Assembly: GCF_000737515.1 (NCBI RefSeq)
Contig: NZ_CP006587.1
Coordinates: 4,769,001 to 4,833,000 of the forward strand
Length of the DNA stretch: 64,000 nt
DNA from: Hymenobacter sp. APR13
Lineage (GTDB): Bacteria > Bacteroidota > Bacteroidia > Cytophagales > Hymenobacteraceae
Reading direction: 5' to 3'
The notes under the pieces were generated by a model. That model searched no databases and was not told the DNA's origin. It worked only from the letters and a program-made list of their open reading frames with translations. Position numbers and translations under genes: made by a program. Positions 45,220 through 53,880 of the stretch are shown here, in pieces; positions within the stretch are counted from its first letter, which is position 1, and every line of letters begins with the position of its first letter.

Positions 45220-46275
45220 TTACTGGGTGAGGGTGTTGAGGATGGGCGTGCCGCTGCCGCCCCCGGTGATGATGGTTTTCGAGTTCGGCGACTTCGACAG
45301 CTCCCGGAAGGCCTCGATGGACTTGTACTTGAGCACGGCCGGCGTCAGGTCGCGGTTGAGGAGCTGGTTGGTCAGGCGCACGGCCTCGGCCTCGATGCGC
45401 ATGGCCTCGGCCTTGCCCCGGGCCTGGATGATGTTGGCTTCCTGCTCGCCCTGGGCCCGCACCACGGCAATGCGCTTCTGGCCCTCGGCCTCAATCACGC
45501 GGCGCTCAGCGTCGCGGGTTTCGCGCTGCTTGAGAAACTCCATACGCAGGGCCTCCTGCTCTGACTCGAGCTTGTCCTCGATGGCCTTGGCCAGGCCCGC
45601 GGGCAGGGCAATGTTCTTGAGCAGCACGTTCTCAATCTCAAAGCCGCGGGCCGTGAGCACCTCGTTCATCTGCGCCAGAATGGCTTTCTCAATCACGGCC
45701 CGCTCGGCGCTGTGCATGTCCTTGGCAAAGTAGCGGGCGCACACGTCGGCGGCGGCCGAGCGGAAAACGGGCAGAATCAGGATGTTCTCGTAGCCCAGGC
45801 CGGTAGTTTGCAGGATGCCCGGCACCTGGTCGGCCTTCACCCGGTAGAGAATGGAGATATCCGAGGCCACCGACAGGCCCTCCCGCGACGGCAGACTGGA
45901 GCGAATCTCCAGGTTCTGGGTGGTCACCGGCACCTTGATGATGGTGCTCAGGAAGGGATTGAAGGCCTTGGGGCCCGAGAGCACCACCCGCTCATCGAGC
46001 CGGCCCAGCGTGCGCTTGACGCCTACCTCGCCCTGGCGCACGGTGGTGCAGCTGCCGAGGGCGGCGGCCCCGGCCAGCAGCAGCACCGTTAGCGGGCGGC
46101 GCAGCAGCAGCAGCGAGCGGTGCAGGCTGTAGGAAGCGAAGGTTTCCAGCAGCACACGCACGTTGGCGGCGCCCAGCACCTTGTGGGCCGCCAGCGTGGG
46201 GCGGGGCAGCGTCGGCGAGAGGGTGGCAACCCGGAACCGGCGCAGACGGGGTCGAAAAACCGGCAGCTGTGTCAT
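45220..46275 (-). CDS. SPFH/Band-7 (prohibitin-like) protein with lipobox
   Basis: 351 residues from ATG 46275. The core is a prohibitin-type Band-7 domain: VRQGEVGVKRTLGRLDERVVLSGPKAFNPF, ASDISILYRVKADQVPGIL, VIEKAILAQMNEVLTARGFEIENVLLKNIALP. A coiled coil (LESEQEALRMEFLKQRETRDAERRVIEAEGQKR) and TNQLLNRDLTPAVLKYKSIEAF follow. Before it, LLLAGAAALGSC looks like a lipobox at C76. The 60-residue leader is implausible for a signal, so a GTG near codon 39-41 may be the real start. SPFH proteins form ring scaffolds in membranes. It heads the operon and is divergent from a TetR gene. Confidence 0.82.
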   Translation of the reverse strand: MTQLPVFRPRLRRFRVATLSPTLPRPTLAAHKVLGAANVRVLLETFASYSLHRSLLLLRRPLTVLLLAGAAALGSCTTVRQGEVGVKRTLGRLDERVVLSGPKAFNPFLSTIIKVPVTTQNLEIRSSLPSREGLSVASDISILYRVKADQVPGILQTTGLGYENILILPVFRSAAADVCARYFAKDMHSAERAVIEKAILAQMNEVLTARGFEIENVLLKNIALPAGLAKAIEDKLESEQEALRMEFLKQRETRDAERRVIEAEGQKRIAVVRAQGEQEANIIQARGKAEAMRIEAEAVRLTNQLLNRDLTPAVLKYKSIEAFRELSKSPNSKTIITGGGSGTPILNTLTQ

Positions 46276-46307
46276 GGCAAACAGATTTTTAGTTAAGCTA
46301 CTATTAT

Positions 46308-46324
46308 TGATAGTCTTACTATCA
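46308..46324. promoter_or_regulatory. Operator candidate for the TetR regulator
   Basis: TGATAGTcttACTATCA, a perfect 7-bp inverted repeat with a 3-base spacer, 33 bases upstream of the SPFH ATG. Related half-sites lie at 46300 (ACTAT) and 46389 (TGATAGT). Confidence 0.7.
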
Positions 46325-46388
46325 TATACAACAGGTTATATAGGATGGTTGCACTATTGATCTGATTTTTTAGAAAAACTTCTATAAG

Positions 46389-46405
46389 TGATAGTATACC
46401 TATAT
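46389..46405. promoter_or_regulatory. Degenerate second operator candidate
   Basis: TGATAGTataCCTATAT shares its left half with the perfect palindrome 81 bases away; the right half keeps only CTAT. The surrounding DNA is the most AT-rich of this area and probably holds both divergent promoters. Confidence 0.5.
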
Positions 46406-46614
46406 ATTCAAGTGGTATAGCTATTATGTGGAGTGTCGTATGCCTCCGACCAACGACTAGGATTTGGGCGCACGGTCTTGCTGCCACCAGCGGGTAGTGG
46501 CACCGTGGCTGGCCAGCTGGCTTTTTTTCCGGCGGCTACGCCAGGCCATGTTAAACTGCGCGCAGATCAGTTTTTCAAGGAATTTTCTCCCTCACTCGCT
46601 CCAGTACCCCCTGT

Positions 46615-47286
46615 ATGCACCCCACACTTCGAATTGAGCTCAACGAAAACCTGTACCTGCGCGACCCCCAGGCCACGGACCTGGGGCGCCGGCTAATAGC
46701 GGACAGCATCCTGCTCATCGACGAAATCGGCTTTGAACAGTTCACGTTCAAGAAACTGGCCCAGCGCATCGAGTCCACCGAGGCCTCGCTCTACCGCTAC
46801 TTCGAAAACAAGCATAAGCTGCTGGTGTACCTGGTGAGCTGGCACTGGGCCTGGCTGCGCTACCAGATCCGCTTCCACACCCACAACGTGCCCGACGCCC
46901 GCGAGCGGCTGCGCCTGACGCTGGGCATCCTCACCCGCGCCCACCAGGACGACCCGGCCACCCAAGAACTGGACGAGGCCGCCCTCTACCGCATCGTGGT
47001 CAATGAGGCGTCCAAATCGTACCTGACCAAGGACGTAGATGAGGACAACCAGGCGGGCCTGTTTCAGGAGTACAAGCGGCTGGCCGCCGGCATCGTGGAA
47101 GTGGTGCAGGAAATAAACCCCACCTACGCCTATCCGCACGCGCTGGTCAGCACCCTGCTGGAGTCGGCCCGCAAACAGCTGTTCTTTGCCCGGCACCTGC
47201 CCTCGCTCACCGACGTGCCCCCGGCCGACAGCGAAAGCGCCATCTACGCCTTTCTGCTCCACATGGCCTTCGCCGTGCTGGGGTAG
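46615..47286 (+). CDS. TetR/AcrR-family transcriptional regulator
   Basis: 223 residues. The N-terminal HTH is about residues 22-75: GRRLIADSILLIDEIGFEQFTFKKLAQRIESTEASLYRYFENKHKLLVYLVSW. The C-terminal ligand/dimer domain is helical and begins with an unusually aromatic WHWAWLRYQIRFHTHNV. The family usually represses the neighbouring operon until a ligand binds. It is divergent from the SPFH operon over 339 bases that carry palindromes with GATAGT/ACTATC half-sites. Confidence 0.9.
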   Translation: MHPTLRIELNENLYLRDPQATDLGRRLIADSILLIDEIGFEQFTFKKLAQRIESTEASLYRYFENKHKLLVYLVSWHWAWLRYQIRFHTHNVPDARERLRLTLGILTRAHQDDPATQELDEAALYRIVVNEASKSYLTKDVDEDNQAGLFQEYKRLAAGIVEVVQEINPTYAYPHALVSTLLESARKQLFFARHLPSLTDVPPADSESAIYAFLLHMAFAVLG

Positions 47287-47350
47287 GGCAGGTCGGCGTC
47301 CGGCCGATGCTGCCGTCTGCTACCGCACCGGCTGAGCGTCCCCCGCCCCC

Positions 47351-47399
47351 AAAAAACAACCGCCACACCTGGTGCCCGTGTGGGGCCTAGGCGTGGCGG
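47351..47399 (-). terminator. Intrinsic terminator on the minus strand
   Basis: On the minus strand CCGCCACGCC pairs with GGTGTGGCGG across a 20-base loop that holds a second small hairpin; TTGTTTTTT follows. It lies just after the broken gene at 47407-47822. Confidence 0.75.
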
Positions 47400-47406
47400 C
47401 GCGGGT

Positions 47407-47822
47407 TTACAGAAACGTCAAGCCCTCCTCCCGGCGCAGGCGCTTGAGGCTACAGGCAATGATGCCGGCGGCCGGCAGCAACCGGGGCATTGATAGGCCA
47501 GCCCGTGGAGAGTAGGGGGGCACCCAGGGCCCGTACACGGCGGTGGCATGGTCGAGCCTGGGCAGGCTACCGGGCTCCCGATAGCGGCCTTTCAGCAGGT
47601 TGAGAAAGAGGGCGACAGCGCGACTACCTCGGGCGTAAAGGCCTTCGCCTGGTGCTGCAGGCTGCGAAACTGCACTTGGGCCGAAATGACTGTTGGCACA
47701 AGACCAAGAGAATAGACGCCATGACGGCAGGCCAGTGCCGCCCGGGAAGCGGTAAGGTGGAAGATAAGCCGGTTTAGCTGCTCGCCCTAATACATGTCCC
47801 GCTGGTTGAATCTTTGTGCCAT
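47407..47822 (-). pseudogene. Broken gene of unknown family (TAG and frameshift)
   Basis: Too damaged to give an open frame. From ATG 47822 it reads MAQRFNQRDMY, then TAG at 47789-47787 where a Trp codon (TGG) is expected. It goes on GEQLNRLIFHLTASRAAL and HGVYSLGLVPTVISAQVQFRSLQHQ, shifts frame near the LSPSF stretch, and ends LFLNLLKGRYREPG ... LLPAAGIIACSLKRLRREEGLTFL with TAA at 47407. Restored length is about 138 residues. The protein-like texture on both sides and the terminator right behind argue for a real former gene. I cannot name it. Confidence 0.55.
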
Positions 47823-48179
47823 GCTTTTCACAGTGCCAGAAAGAGTAAATGAAATAACTGGTTGGAGTAGGTGAAGGGGTGTATTTTTATACCAAGTACA
47901 TAGTATAAAGCAAGGAAACTGAGGGAAGTTGAAGAGGGTATATTTAAGTATAAATTTCAATATGCAATTGTGCTAAAATATACTATATCTATGGTATTCA
48001 GTTAGTTATCGGTAAATACTTCCTTGTTGGAACAGAACTACAGCACTGCTTTTCAGCTTTCATCAGGGTTTACTCCGCGAGCTTTTACAAGCACATCAGC
48101 CCGTTGAGTAAGTATACTTTCTCTAGCTAAGTCCACTTGCCCAACGGGCTGATGTGCTTGTCGCCGATAAATCAGAGAA
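47823..48179. other. AT-rich intergenic region with a long perfect inverted repeat
   Basis: No gene found. The first 200 bases are clearly AT-richer than the surroundings. The rest contains the 20-bp inverted repeat listed at 48087-48161. Confidence 0.5.
48087..48161. repeat. Perfect 20-bp inverted repeat, 35-base loop
   Basis: The left arm 48087-48106 begins ACAAGCACATCAGCCC and is exactly the reverse complement of 48142-48161. It lies directly behind the NTF2-like gene (stop at 48180, minus strand), so it may be its terminator-like hairpin, but there is no T-run. Confidence 0.85.
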
Positions 48180-48623
48180 TTACTGCACGCCGTCTCCCAC
48201 GAACGCCTCCATAATCCAACTGGGGTTCCAGTATTCGCGGTAGCGGGCAATCTGCTCCCCGCGCATGGTCAGCCGACCAACGTAGATCTGGTGGTAGGTT
48301 TTGCCGGTGGCCGGTACGAAGGCGCCCCCCGTGAATTCAACTAAAACCGTATCCGGATCGGGCGTGGCCGTCACCTGCAGATCCGTGAAGTGCCAGTTGG
48401 TGCCGCGCTGCGTTACGTCGGCAATGTAGGTCGTGATGGCGGCGCGTCCCTCCAGCCGGCTGGCAAACGGGGCCGGAGCGTAGGGGTACTCGTGCACGGC
48501 ATCTTCCGTCAGCAAGCTGGCGTAGGCTTCACGAGTCATGGTGGGGTCAGTGAAAAGGGACAGGTGCTGGCGGAATGCGCGCTCCGCGCGGGCCAGGCTG
48601 GCGTCGGCAGTTGAAAAAGCCAT
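48180..48623 (-). CDS. NTF2-like / SnoaL-like protein
   Basis: 147 residues from ATG 48623. Fold clues: ARAERAFRQHLSLFTDPTMTREAYASLLTEDAVHEYPYAP, then the beta sheet NWHFTDLQVTATPDPDTVLVEFTGGAF, YHQIYVGRLTMRGEQIARYREYWNPS. The YREYWNP ending is common in PhzA/PhzB- and SnoaL-like proteins. These can be isomerases, cyclases or ligand binders. It is divergent from an AraC regulator across about 300 bases, which may control it. Confidence 0.8.
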   Translation of the reverse strand: MAFSTADASLARAERAFRQHLSLFTDPTMTREAYASLLTEDAVHEYPYAPAPFASRLEGRAAITTYIADVTQRGTNWHFTDLQVTATPDPDTVLVEFTGGAFVPATGKTYHQIYVGRLTMRGEQIARYREYWNPSWIMEAFVGDGVQ

Positions 48624-48926
48624 GGAAATTGAAGTGAAGATGAGGAAATTGGTTTTCCGCCGCGGGCCGCGAAAGGGTGCTGGCGGGCTCTGACAAAGGT
48701 CCGCCGGCACATCCGGCCTGTGATAGTCCCAGGAACGGACATCCTGGTTCCGAATACGCCAGTTGCGGCCGCTATTGCCGGTAGCACAGCTTCAGGCTGC
48801 CCCACTCTCGTTGCTTGTGCACTGCTGTTTCTTCAGTGCCTGCCAGTGCCCCGTTTTACCAGCTCCCGCCAACCCTTCGTTACTTGAAGGGGTTTAGCCC
48901 TGACAGAGGCAGCCCCCTTGCTTGTT
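48624..48926. other. Divergent intergenic region between NTF2-like and AraC genes
   Basis: 303 bases that must hold both promoters. I see no clear palindromic operator and no gene. Confidence 0.35.
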
Positions 48927-49811
48927 ATGCCCAACCAGATTCCCCAGATACCCCTGACCGAGCTGCTGGAGCGGCGGACGCTGCTCTCCCGCCACGCCAC
49001 CGCGTACAACCTTTCGGTCAGTCCGCCCGGCCGGCCCTTACCAATGGAGCCCTACCGGGCCTCGTTCTACGCCGTGGGCCTGTGCCTGGCGGGCACCGTG
49101 GAGCTGCGAACCGACCAGGCCGACTACCACGTGGCTCCCGGCTCGCTGGTGCTGCTGGGCCCGCAGGCGCTTCGTCAGTGGCACCAACAATCAGCCGACT
49201 ATTACAACGAAGCCCTGTTTTTCACGGAAGAATTCTTTTCCCAGCCCTTTGCGGACCCTACCCAACTCCAGCAGTTTGCATTCTTTGACGCGCACGCAAC
49301 CCGGGTACTGCCCCTGGCGACCGAAGAGGCAACCCAGGTAAGCCGCCTACTGCAGGAAGTGCGTTACGTGCTGGGCCGGCCCAGTCCGTACCAGGCTGAC
49401 CTGGTGCGTAGCTACGCTGCGGCCCTGCTTTACCTGGCGGCCGACTCCTACAGCCGGCGCTTCACCGCACCCACCCACCGGCCGCGCCGGTTCGAGCTGG
49501 TGGCTCAGTTTCAGCAGCTGGTAGCCGCCGACACTCCGTCGCTGCGCCCGGTAGCCGCGTATGCCAGCCAGCTTTGCGTGACAAGTAAACACCTGAGTGA
49601 AACGGTGAAAGCCGCTACGGGCAAAACGGCCGGGGAGTGGATTGCCGGCCAACTGCTGCGCGAAGCCCGCCGGCTGCTGTGGCAGACAGACCGGAGCGTA
49701 AGCCAGGTTGCCGACATGCTGGGCTTCAGCGACGCCTCGGCTTTCGGCAAGTTCTTTCGCCGCCATACCGGCCAGACGCCCGCCGCCTACCAGCAACAAT
49801 GTCCCCTGTAA
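48927..49811 (+). CDS. AraC-family transcriptional regulator with cupin-like N-domain
   Basis: 294 residues from ATG 48927. The N-terminal half is a beta-rich sensor domain (FYAVGLCLAGTVELRTDQADYHVAPGSLVLLGPQALRQW). The C-terminal third is the AraC double HTH: PVAAYASQLCVTSKHLSETVKAATGKTAGEWI and SVSQVADMLGFSDASAFGKFFRRHTGQTPAAY. It is a soluble, ligand-type regulator, unlike the membrane-bound one at 5724. The divergent NTF2-like gene is its probable target. Confidence 0.9.
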   Translation: MPNQIPQIPLTELLERRTLLSRHATAYNLSVSPPGRPLPMEPYRASFYAVGLCLAGTVELRTDQADYHVAPGSLVLLGPQALRQWHQQSADYYNEALFFTEEFFSQPFADPTQLQQFAFFDAHATRVLPLATEEATQVSRLLQEVRYVLGRPSPYQADLVRSYAAALLYLAADSYSRRFTAPTHRPRRFELVAQFQQLVAADTPSLRPVAAYASQLCVTSKHLSETVKAATGKTAGEWIAGQLLREARRLLWQTDRSVSQVADMLGFSDASAFGKFFRRHTGQTPAAYQQQCPL

Positions 49812-49889
49812 CCGGGAAAAGGCATACCATTGCTGTTGGGGTGGGAGTCAACCGCAGACAATGCTCCAGCCGCCATCCAGCCAGGTAAT

Positions 49890-49937
49890 CGGTGTCTTAT
49901 CGTGCGCCAGCGGGAACTGCCGCACGATAAGACACCG
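49890..49937. repeat. Perfect 17-bp inverted repeat, 14-base loop
   Basis: CGGTGTCTTATCGTGCG at 49890-49906 returns exactly as its reverse complement at 49921-49937. It follows the AraC gene by 79 bases and has no T-run. It may act as a terminator or be the relic of an element end. Confidence 0.85.
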
Positions 49938-50059
49938 AATCCCAATAGGCCCGGCTGCGCAGGCCCGCAACCGTAGTGTCCTGACGTATGGCGCTGTCTA
50001 ACCGGTATAGGGGGGAATGACCTGCGTAAGCTCCGTCGTAAGCTTGCCTGCGTGCCAGC

Positions 50060-50856
50060 ATGAAGCCTTCAGCGCACCGGCAGGGCCAGCGGCAGGCACC
50101 ACACAGCCGTATCTTCAAAGCACTGCAGCGCCAGCGTGGCCGGCATCTGGGTGAGTATTCCGTCCCCGAGCAGCTCATTCGCCACGCTTTTTTCCTGTCG
50201 GTGTGGTGCCTGGAGCAGTGCCACGATATGACGTGCTACCACCGCAAGGTGACCACCTTGAGCCAGATTCCCGAAGGAACGGTTGTGCACGCGCTGGGGC
50301 ATGCTTGCTGGCCCGGGAGTTAACGTTGGTGCCTGGCTTTGAAAGCCACGACTTGAAACACGTGGTGCTGGCCTACGAATTAGAGGCGGTAGGCGAAATT
50401 AGGATGCAAGCCTTTATGCTGGGCAACGGCAACTGGACGCTGCCCAGCATGCTGATTTTTCTTTTTGGGCTGCTGCTCTTGCCGCAGCATTGGCGCTTGT
50501 TTCGACAAGACTACTACGCCGGACGACGCTGTTTGCCGCTCGCTGCCCTGACCATTGAGGACTGTCAGCACAGCTCCCTGCAGCAGCTGCGCAGCCACTT
50601 GTTTAGTCGGTACCAAGAAATGAAACTCACCCGCCAACCCAACCTGCACCTGCGCCTGAGCTGGCTGGGCAGCTACGGGGTAATGGCCGTGGGCATCGCG
50701 GCGATGTTCTTCTGTTACCCCTTCCTGTGGTCCGCCAACCTAGCCGACTTAGTTGGAGCCGGCTTCCTGTTTGTCGCCGGAGCTATTTTGGTGGTAGGCG
50801 GTTTACTTAACTTAAGCCTGCAAGCCCATTTTAAAGCCAAAGAAGCGAGAGCTTGA
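50060..50856 (+). pseudogene. Coq4-like membrane protein gene with a frameshift
   Basis: The first frame from ATG 50060 reads SRIFKALQRQRGRHLGEYSVPEQL and HRKVTTLSQIPEGTVVHALG, then stops at 50322. The next frame takes over near 50300 with CLLARELTLVPGFESHDLKHVVLAYELEAVGEIRMQAFMLGNGNWTLPSM. The HDLKH...E..MQ pattern is the HDxxH-type core of Coq4-like proteins in Bacteroidota. Two membrane helices close it (GVMAVGIAAMFFCYPF, GAGFLFVAGAILVVGGLLN). A single indel near 50300 would restore about 265 residues. Metal or isoprenoid binding is inferred from Coq4. Confidence 0.65.
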
Positions 50857-50935
50857 ATGGGGATTAAAAGGCCGCCTGTTTTTGCACGGATCGTGTTTAG
50901 GTCAGTACCGTTTCGCTGAACGATACTCCGCCTGT

Positions 50936-51775
50936 CTATTGCGGCTTATTCTTTTGGCCCGGCCGCTGCTCCACCAAAGCCCAGTGGGGGTCCACCAGGT
51001 ACAGGGCGCGGGCAGTAGGGTCATAGTACTTGAAGCGAAAGGGCGGGGTCGGAGGCACGCCGGCGTGGGCCGTCAAGGGCTGCCAGGTGTAAGCCGCCGT
51101 GTGCATGTCGTGGAACTCGTCTTCGACCGTAACCTGCGCGCCGGCTGGGCCCGGGACCAGCGCCACGTACACGTCTGCTTCAGGGCTGCCGGTGGCCACG
51201 GTGTAGCCGGTCACGAGCTGGGGCCGCGGCCCCGCGTTCCGCGTTGGCCGGAACATGGGCGCGTACTCGCGGTCGTTGTAGTTGAAGTGCAGCAGCTTGC
51301 GCTGCACCCCGCCCGTGACGAGCCCCACGATCTTGCCCAGCGGGTACTCCACCCGGTAATCGGCGAAGTCTACCACCAGCGGGGTCTGCGCGGGCACGAC
51401 GACGTAATGGCCTGGCGACATCAGGGCCCCGTCCGCGTCGAACACCCGCAGGTGGTGCACGTTCGAGGCCCCGTCCACGGGTCCGTCGTAGGCCACCCAC
51501 CCGTAGAGCATAAAATGGTCCTGGTTGCTTTCCCACAGGTGCGCGTGCGCCGGCAGGTGCGGCGGCTTGTGGGCCAAGAGGTCGGCTTTCGCCCGCTGCG
51601 CCGGAACGACAGTTCGGGTCACGACGTAGTGCCGCTCGTCGACTCGGGCAACAGCTACCCCCGGGGGTTGAGCCGCCTGGCAACCGGTCAGGAAGGCCAG
51701 GAGCACGGCACAGCGAGTCACAACAGGTAGGAACACGGTCGGAAGGGGACAGGGGTAAAAGAAAAGAGCCGTCAT
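50936..51775 (-). CDS. Lipoprotein of unknown function
   Basis: 279 residues; lipobox LAFLTGC gives C32 after a 30-residue leader. The mature protein is beta-rich: HYVVTRTVVPAQ, HAHLWESNQDHFMLYGWVAYDG, VHHLRVFDADGALMSPGHYVVV, GKIVGLVTGGVQRKLLHFNYNDREYAPMF, ALYLVDPHWALVEQRP. I do not recognise the family. Histidines are frequent in the first half. It is alone on its strand with the small membrane gene upstream. Confidence 0.6.
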   Translation of the reverse strand: MTALFFYPCPLPTVFLPVVTRCAVLLAFLTGCQAAQPPGVAVARVDERHYVVTRTVVPAQRAKADLLAHKPPHLPAHAHLWESNQDHFMLYGWVAYDGPVDGASNVHHLRVFDADGALMSPGHYVVVPAQTPLVVDFADYRVEYPLGKIVGLVTGGVQRKLLHFNYNDREYAPMFRPTRNAGPRPQLVTGYTVATGSPEADVYVALVPGPAGAQVTVEDEFHDMHTAAYTWQPLTAHAGVPPTPPFRFKYYDPTARALYLVDPHWALVEQRPGQKNKPQ

Positions 51776-51852
51776 GGCAGCGGACTCGACTGCCTGCGTG
51801 GTCCGCGTAAAAGTAGCTTTAGCAAACCCTCCTAATTTTGAACGGGCTGCGT

Positions 51853-52116
51853 TTAGCTTGCCACCGTTGCCCCGTGTTGCGTCACTTCCAGCCGGTCCTC
51901 AAACGCGGCGATGGTCGTGTGGCGGTTGCGCAGGTAATACTCTGCGTGCATATAAAGCCCGGGGCCATAGTAAGGAGCCATGCCCAACAGGATAAAGCCG
52001 ACGGGAATGGTATAGAGCCCCGTCAGGGCCAGCCCTATCCCCACCGCCACGAGCCCATAGAAGAAGTGCCGCAGGCCGTACAGGTGTGTGGCCGGCGTAA
52101 TCGTAAAGAGGCTCAT
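51853..52116 (-). CDS. Small two-helix membrane protein
   Basis: 87 residues from ATG 52116. Two hydrophobic helices (HFFYGLVAVGIGLALTGLYTIPVG, ILLGMAPYYGPGLYM) are followed by EYYLRNRHTTIAAFEDRLEVTQHGATVAS. Beta-strand-like text at the end suggests a membrane-anchored small domain cut short. The frame stays open to 52206 without family features. It may be a truncated relative of larger YxxR membrane proteins; no function can be given. Confidence 0.5.
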   Translation of the reverse strand: MSLFTITPATHLYGLRHFFYGLVAVGIGLALTGLYTIPVGFILLGMAPYYGPGLYMHAEYYLRNRHTTIAAFEDRLEVTQHGATVAS

Positions 52117-52311
52117 CCAGTAGAAGTAAAGGGAAATGAGGAGACGGGTTCCGCACAAAGATGGGCTTAGAACCAGAAGGCGAAACGCTCGTTTTGATCG
52201 AATCACCCTTTAAGTGAACAATAGCCAGGGGCAACTTTTCGCTTGATAATCCGCTTTTTTGTAGACGCCGGCCTTGCGGCCGACTCACTGGACAAGCGTA
52301 ACTTGGTCCCG

Positions 52312-53426
52312 ATGGAAGAACGCACGCTTTCGCTGCTGGCGGAACAGATTGGGCAGCTGCACGCGCAAACGCAGCGGGCGGCTGCCCAACAGGTAAACTA
52401 TTGGTTGACGGTGCGCAACTGGCTTATCGGCTGGCACATTGCCGAGTACGAACAAGGCGGCAGCGACCGGGCCGAGTACGGTGAGCGGCTGTGTCGGAGC
52501 TGGCGCGGCAGTTGCACGGCGTCAAAGGGCTCGCAGAACGGCGACTTTACCAGTGCCGCGAGTTTTACCGGGCCTACCCGCTGATTTTGCAGACCGTGTC
52601 TGCAGAATTGCAACAAGCTGGTCTATTGGATGTATCCAAGCCTTTCCCAACAGCCGCGTCGGCCCTGTTCAGCGGCCCGCACGCCCTGCCGGGTCTGGCA
52701 CCGGAGTTGCTGCTGAACCGGCTGAGCTTCTCGCACTTTCTGGAGTTGCTGGCCCTGGACCGGCCGGTGCAGCGGGCGTTTTACGAGGTGCAGGCGGTGA
52801 AAAACAGCTGGTCGGTGCGGGAGCTGAAGCGCGCCATTGAGTCGGCGCTGTACGAGCGCACGGGGCTCTCGACCGATAAGGCGGCGGTGCTGGCCGGCCA
52901 CGCCGGCACGCAGCCGCTGTCGGTGGCCGATGTGGTGAAAAACCCCTACGTGTTGGAATTTTTAGGGCTGGAGGAACGGGCCAGCTACAGCGAGAGCGAC
53001 TTGGAGGCGGCGATTATTGCGCACTTGCAGACGTTTCTAGTGGAGCTGGGGCGGGGCTTCTGTTTTGAGGCCCGTCAAAAGCGCATCACCTTCGACAACG
53101 CGCACTACTTCATTGACCTGGTCTTTTACCACCGCATTCTGAAGTGCCACGTGCTGGTGGACTTGAAGATCGGGGCATTCAGCCATGCCGATGCGGGGCA
53201 GATGAACGTGTACCTGAACTATTACCGGGAGCAGGAGATGACCGAAGGCGACAATCCGCCGGTGGGACTCATTCTGTGCGCCCAGAAGAACGACACGCTC
53301 GTGCGCTATGCGACCACGGGCATGGCCGAGCAACTGTTTGTGAGCAAATACCAGATGAACCTGCCGTCGGAAGAAGCGTTGCAGCAGTTGGTACGAGAGG
53401 AGCAAGAACGTTTAGGCAACAGCTGA
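52312..53426 (+). pseudogene. YhcG/DUF1016-type PDDEXK nuclease gene with a frameshift
   Basis: ATG 52312 starts EERTLSLLAEQIGQLHAQTQRAAAQQVNYWLTVRNWLIGWHIAEYEQGGSDRAEYGERL, the DUF1016 N-domain. At about 52490 CGGCTGTGTCGG lacks one base relative to CGG CTG CTG TCG, and the next frame continues SELARQLHGVKGLAERRLYQCREFYRAYP to 53426. The PDDEXK core is HYFIDLVFYHRILKCHVLVDLKIGAFSHADAGQMNVYLNYY; the usual E-L-K is D-L-K here. Such proteins occur near restriction and mobile genes. No methylase or specificity partner is present. Confidence 0.8.
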
Positions 53427-53880
53427 TAGTAGCTGTTCGGAAGTCCAAACGGGTGCAATTACGCTTCCAATTCATCCGTTCTTTCGCTCCTGAGGTTCGG
53501 ATCTATTACGTAAATCAGCAACAGCCTCATCACGGCCCGTTCGTGGCCCGGGCATCCTAAGTAATGGCAACGTCAACCAGAAAGCGTCTTCCGGCCGGTA
53601 GCCTTGAAAAGGGGCTGGTCGCCAGCGCGGGTTTTCTCCCACCGTTTCAACACGCCATATTCGCTTCGGAAGCCGAATGCGACCAATCCGTTGCCAGCGT
53701 CATGGCCCGCATCCGAAGCGAGCAAGTGAAGGCTCGCCCCCCGATGCGTATCGGTTCGGCCCCACGTCACCCCCGTCCCCCGTGGCCCGTTCCACACGCG
53801 GAGCGCATTCAGCATTCTACCGTTTTCCTGAACAGGGAGTCATGTAGATGAAGCAGAGCTAGCTGTGTATCTTACGGCTT
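53427..53880. other. 454 bases without a recognisable gene
   Basis: Short frames occur on both strands but lack family features. No clear hairpin or element end was found. Confidence 0.4.

Noticed and set aside
53573..53815. 80-codon minus-strand frame in the 53.4-53.9 kb gap
   Set aside because: No recognisable motif, signal or neighbour; treated as chance.
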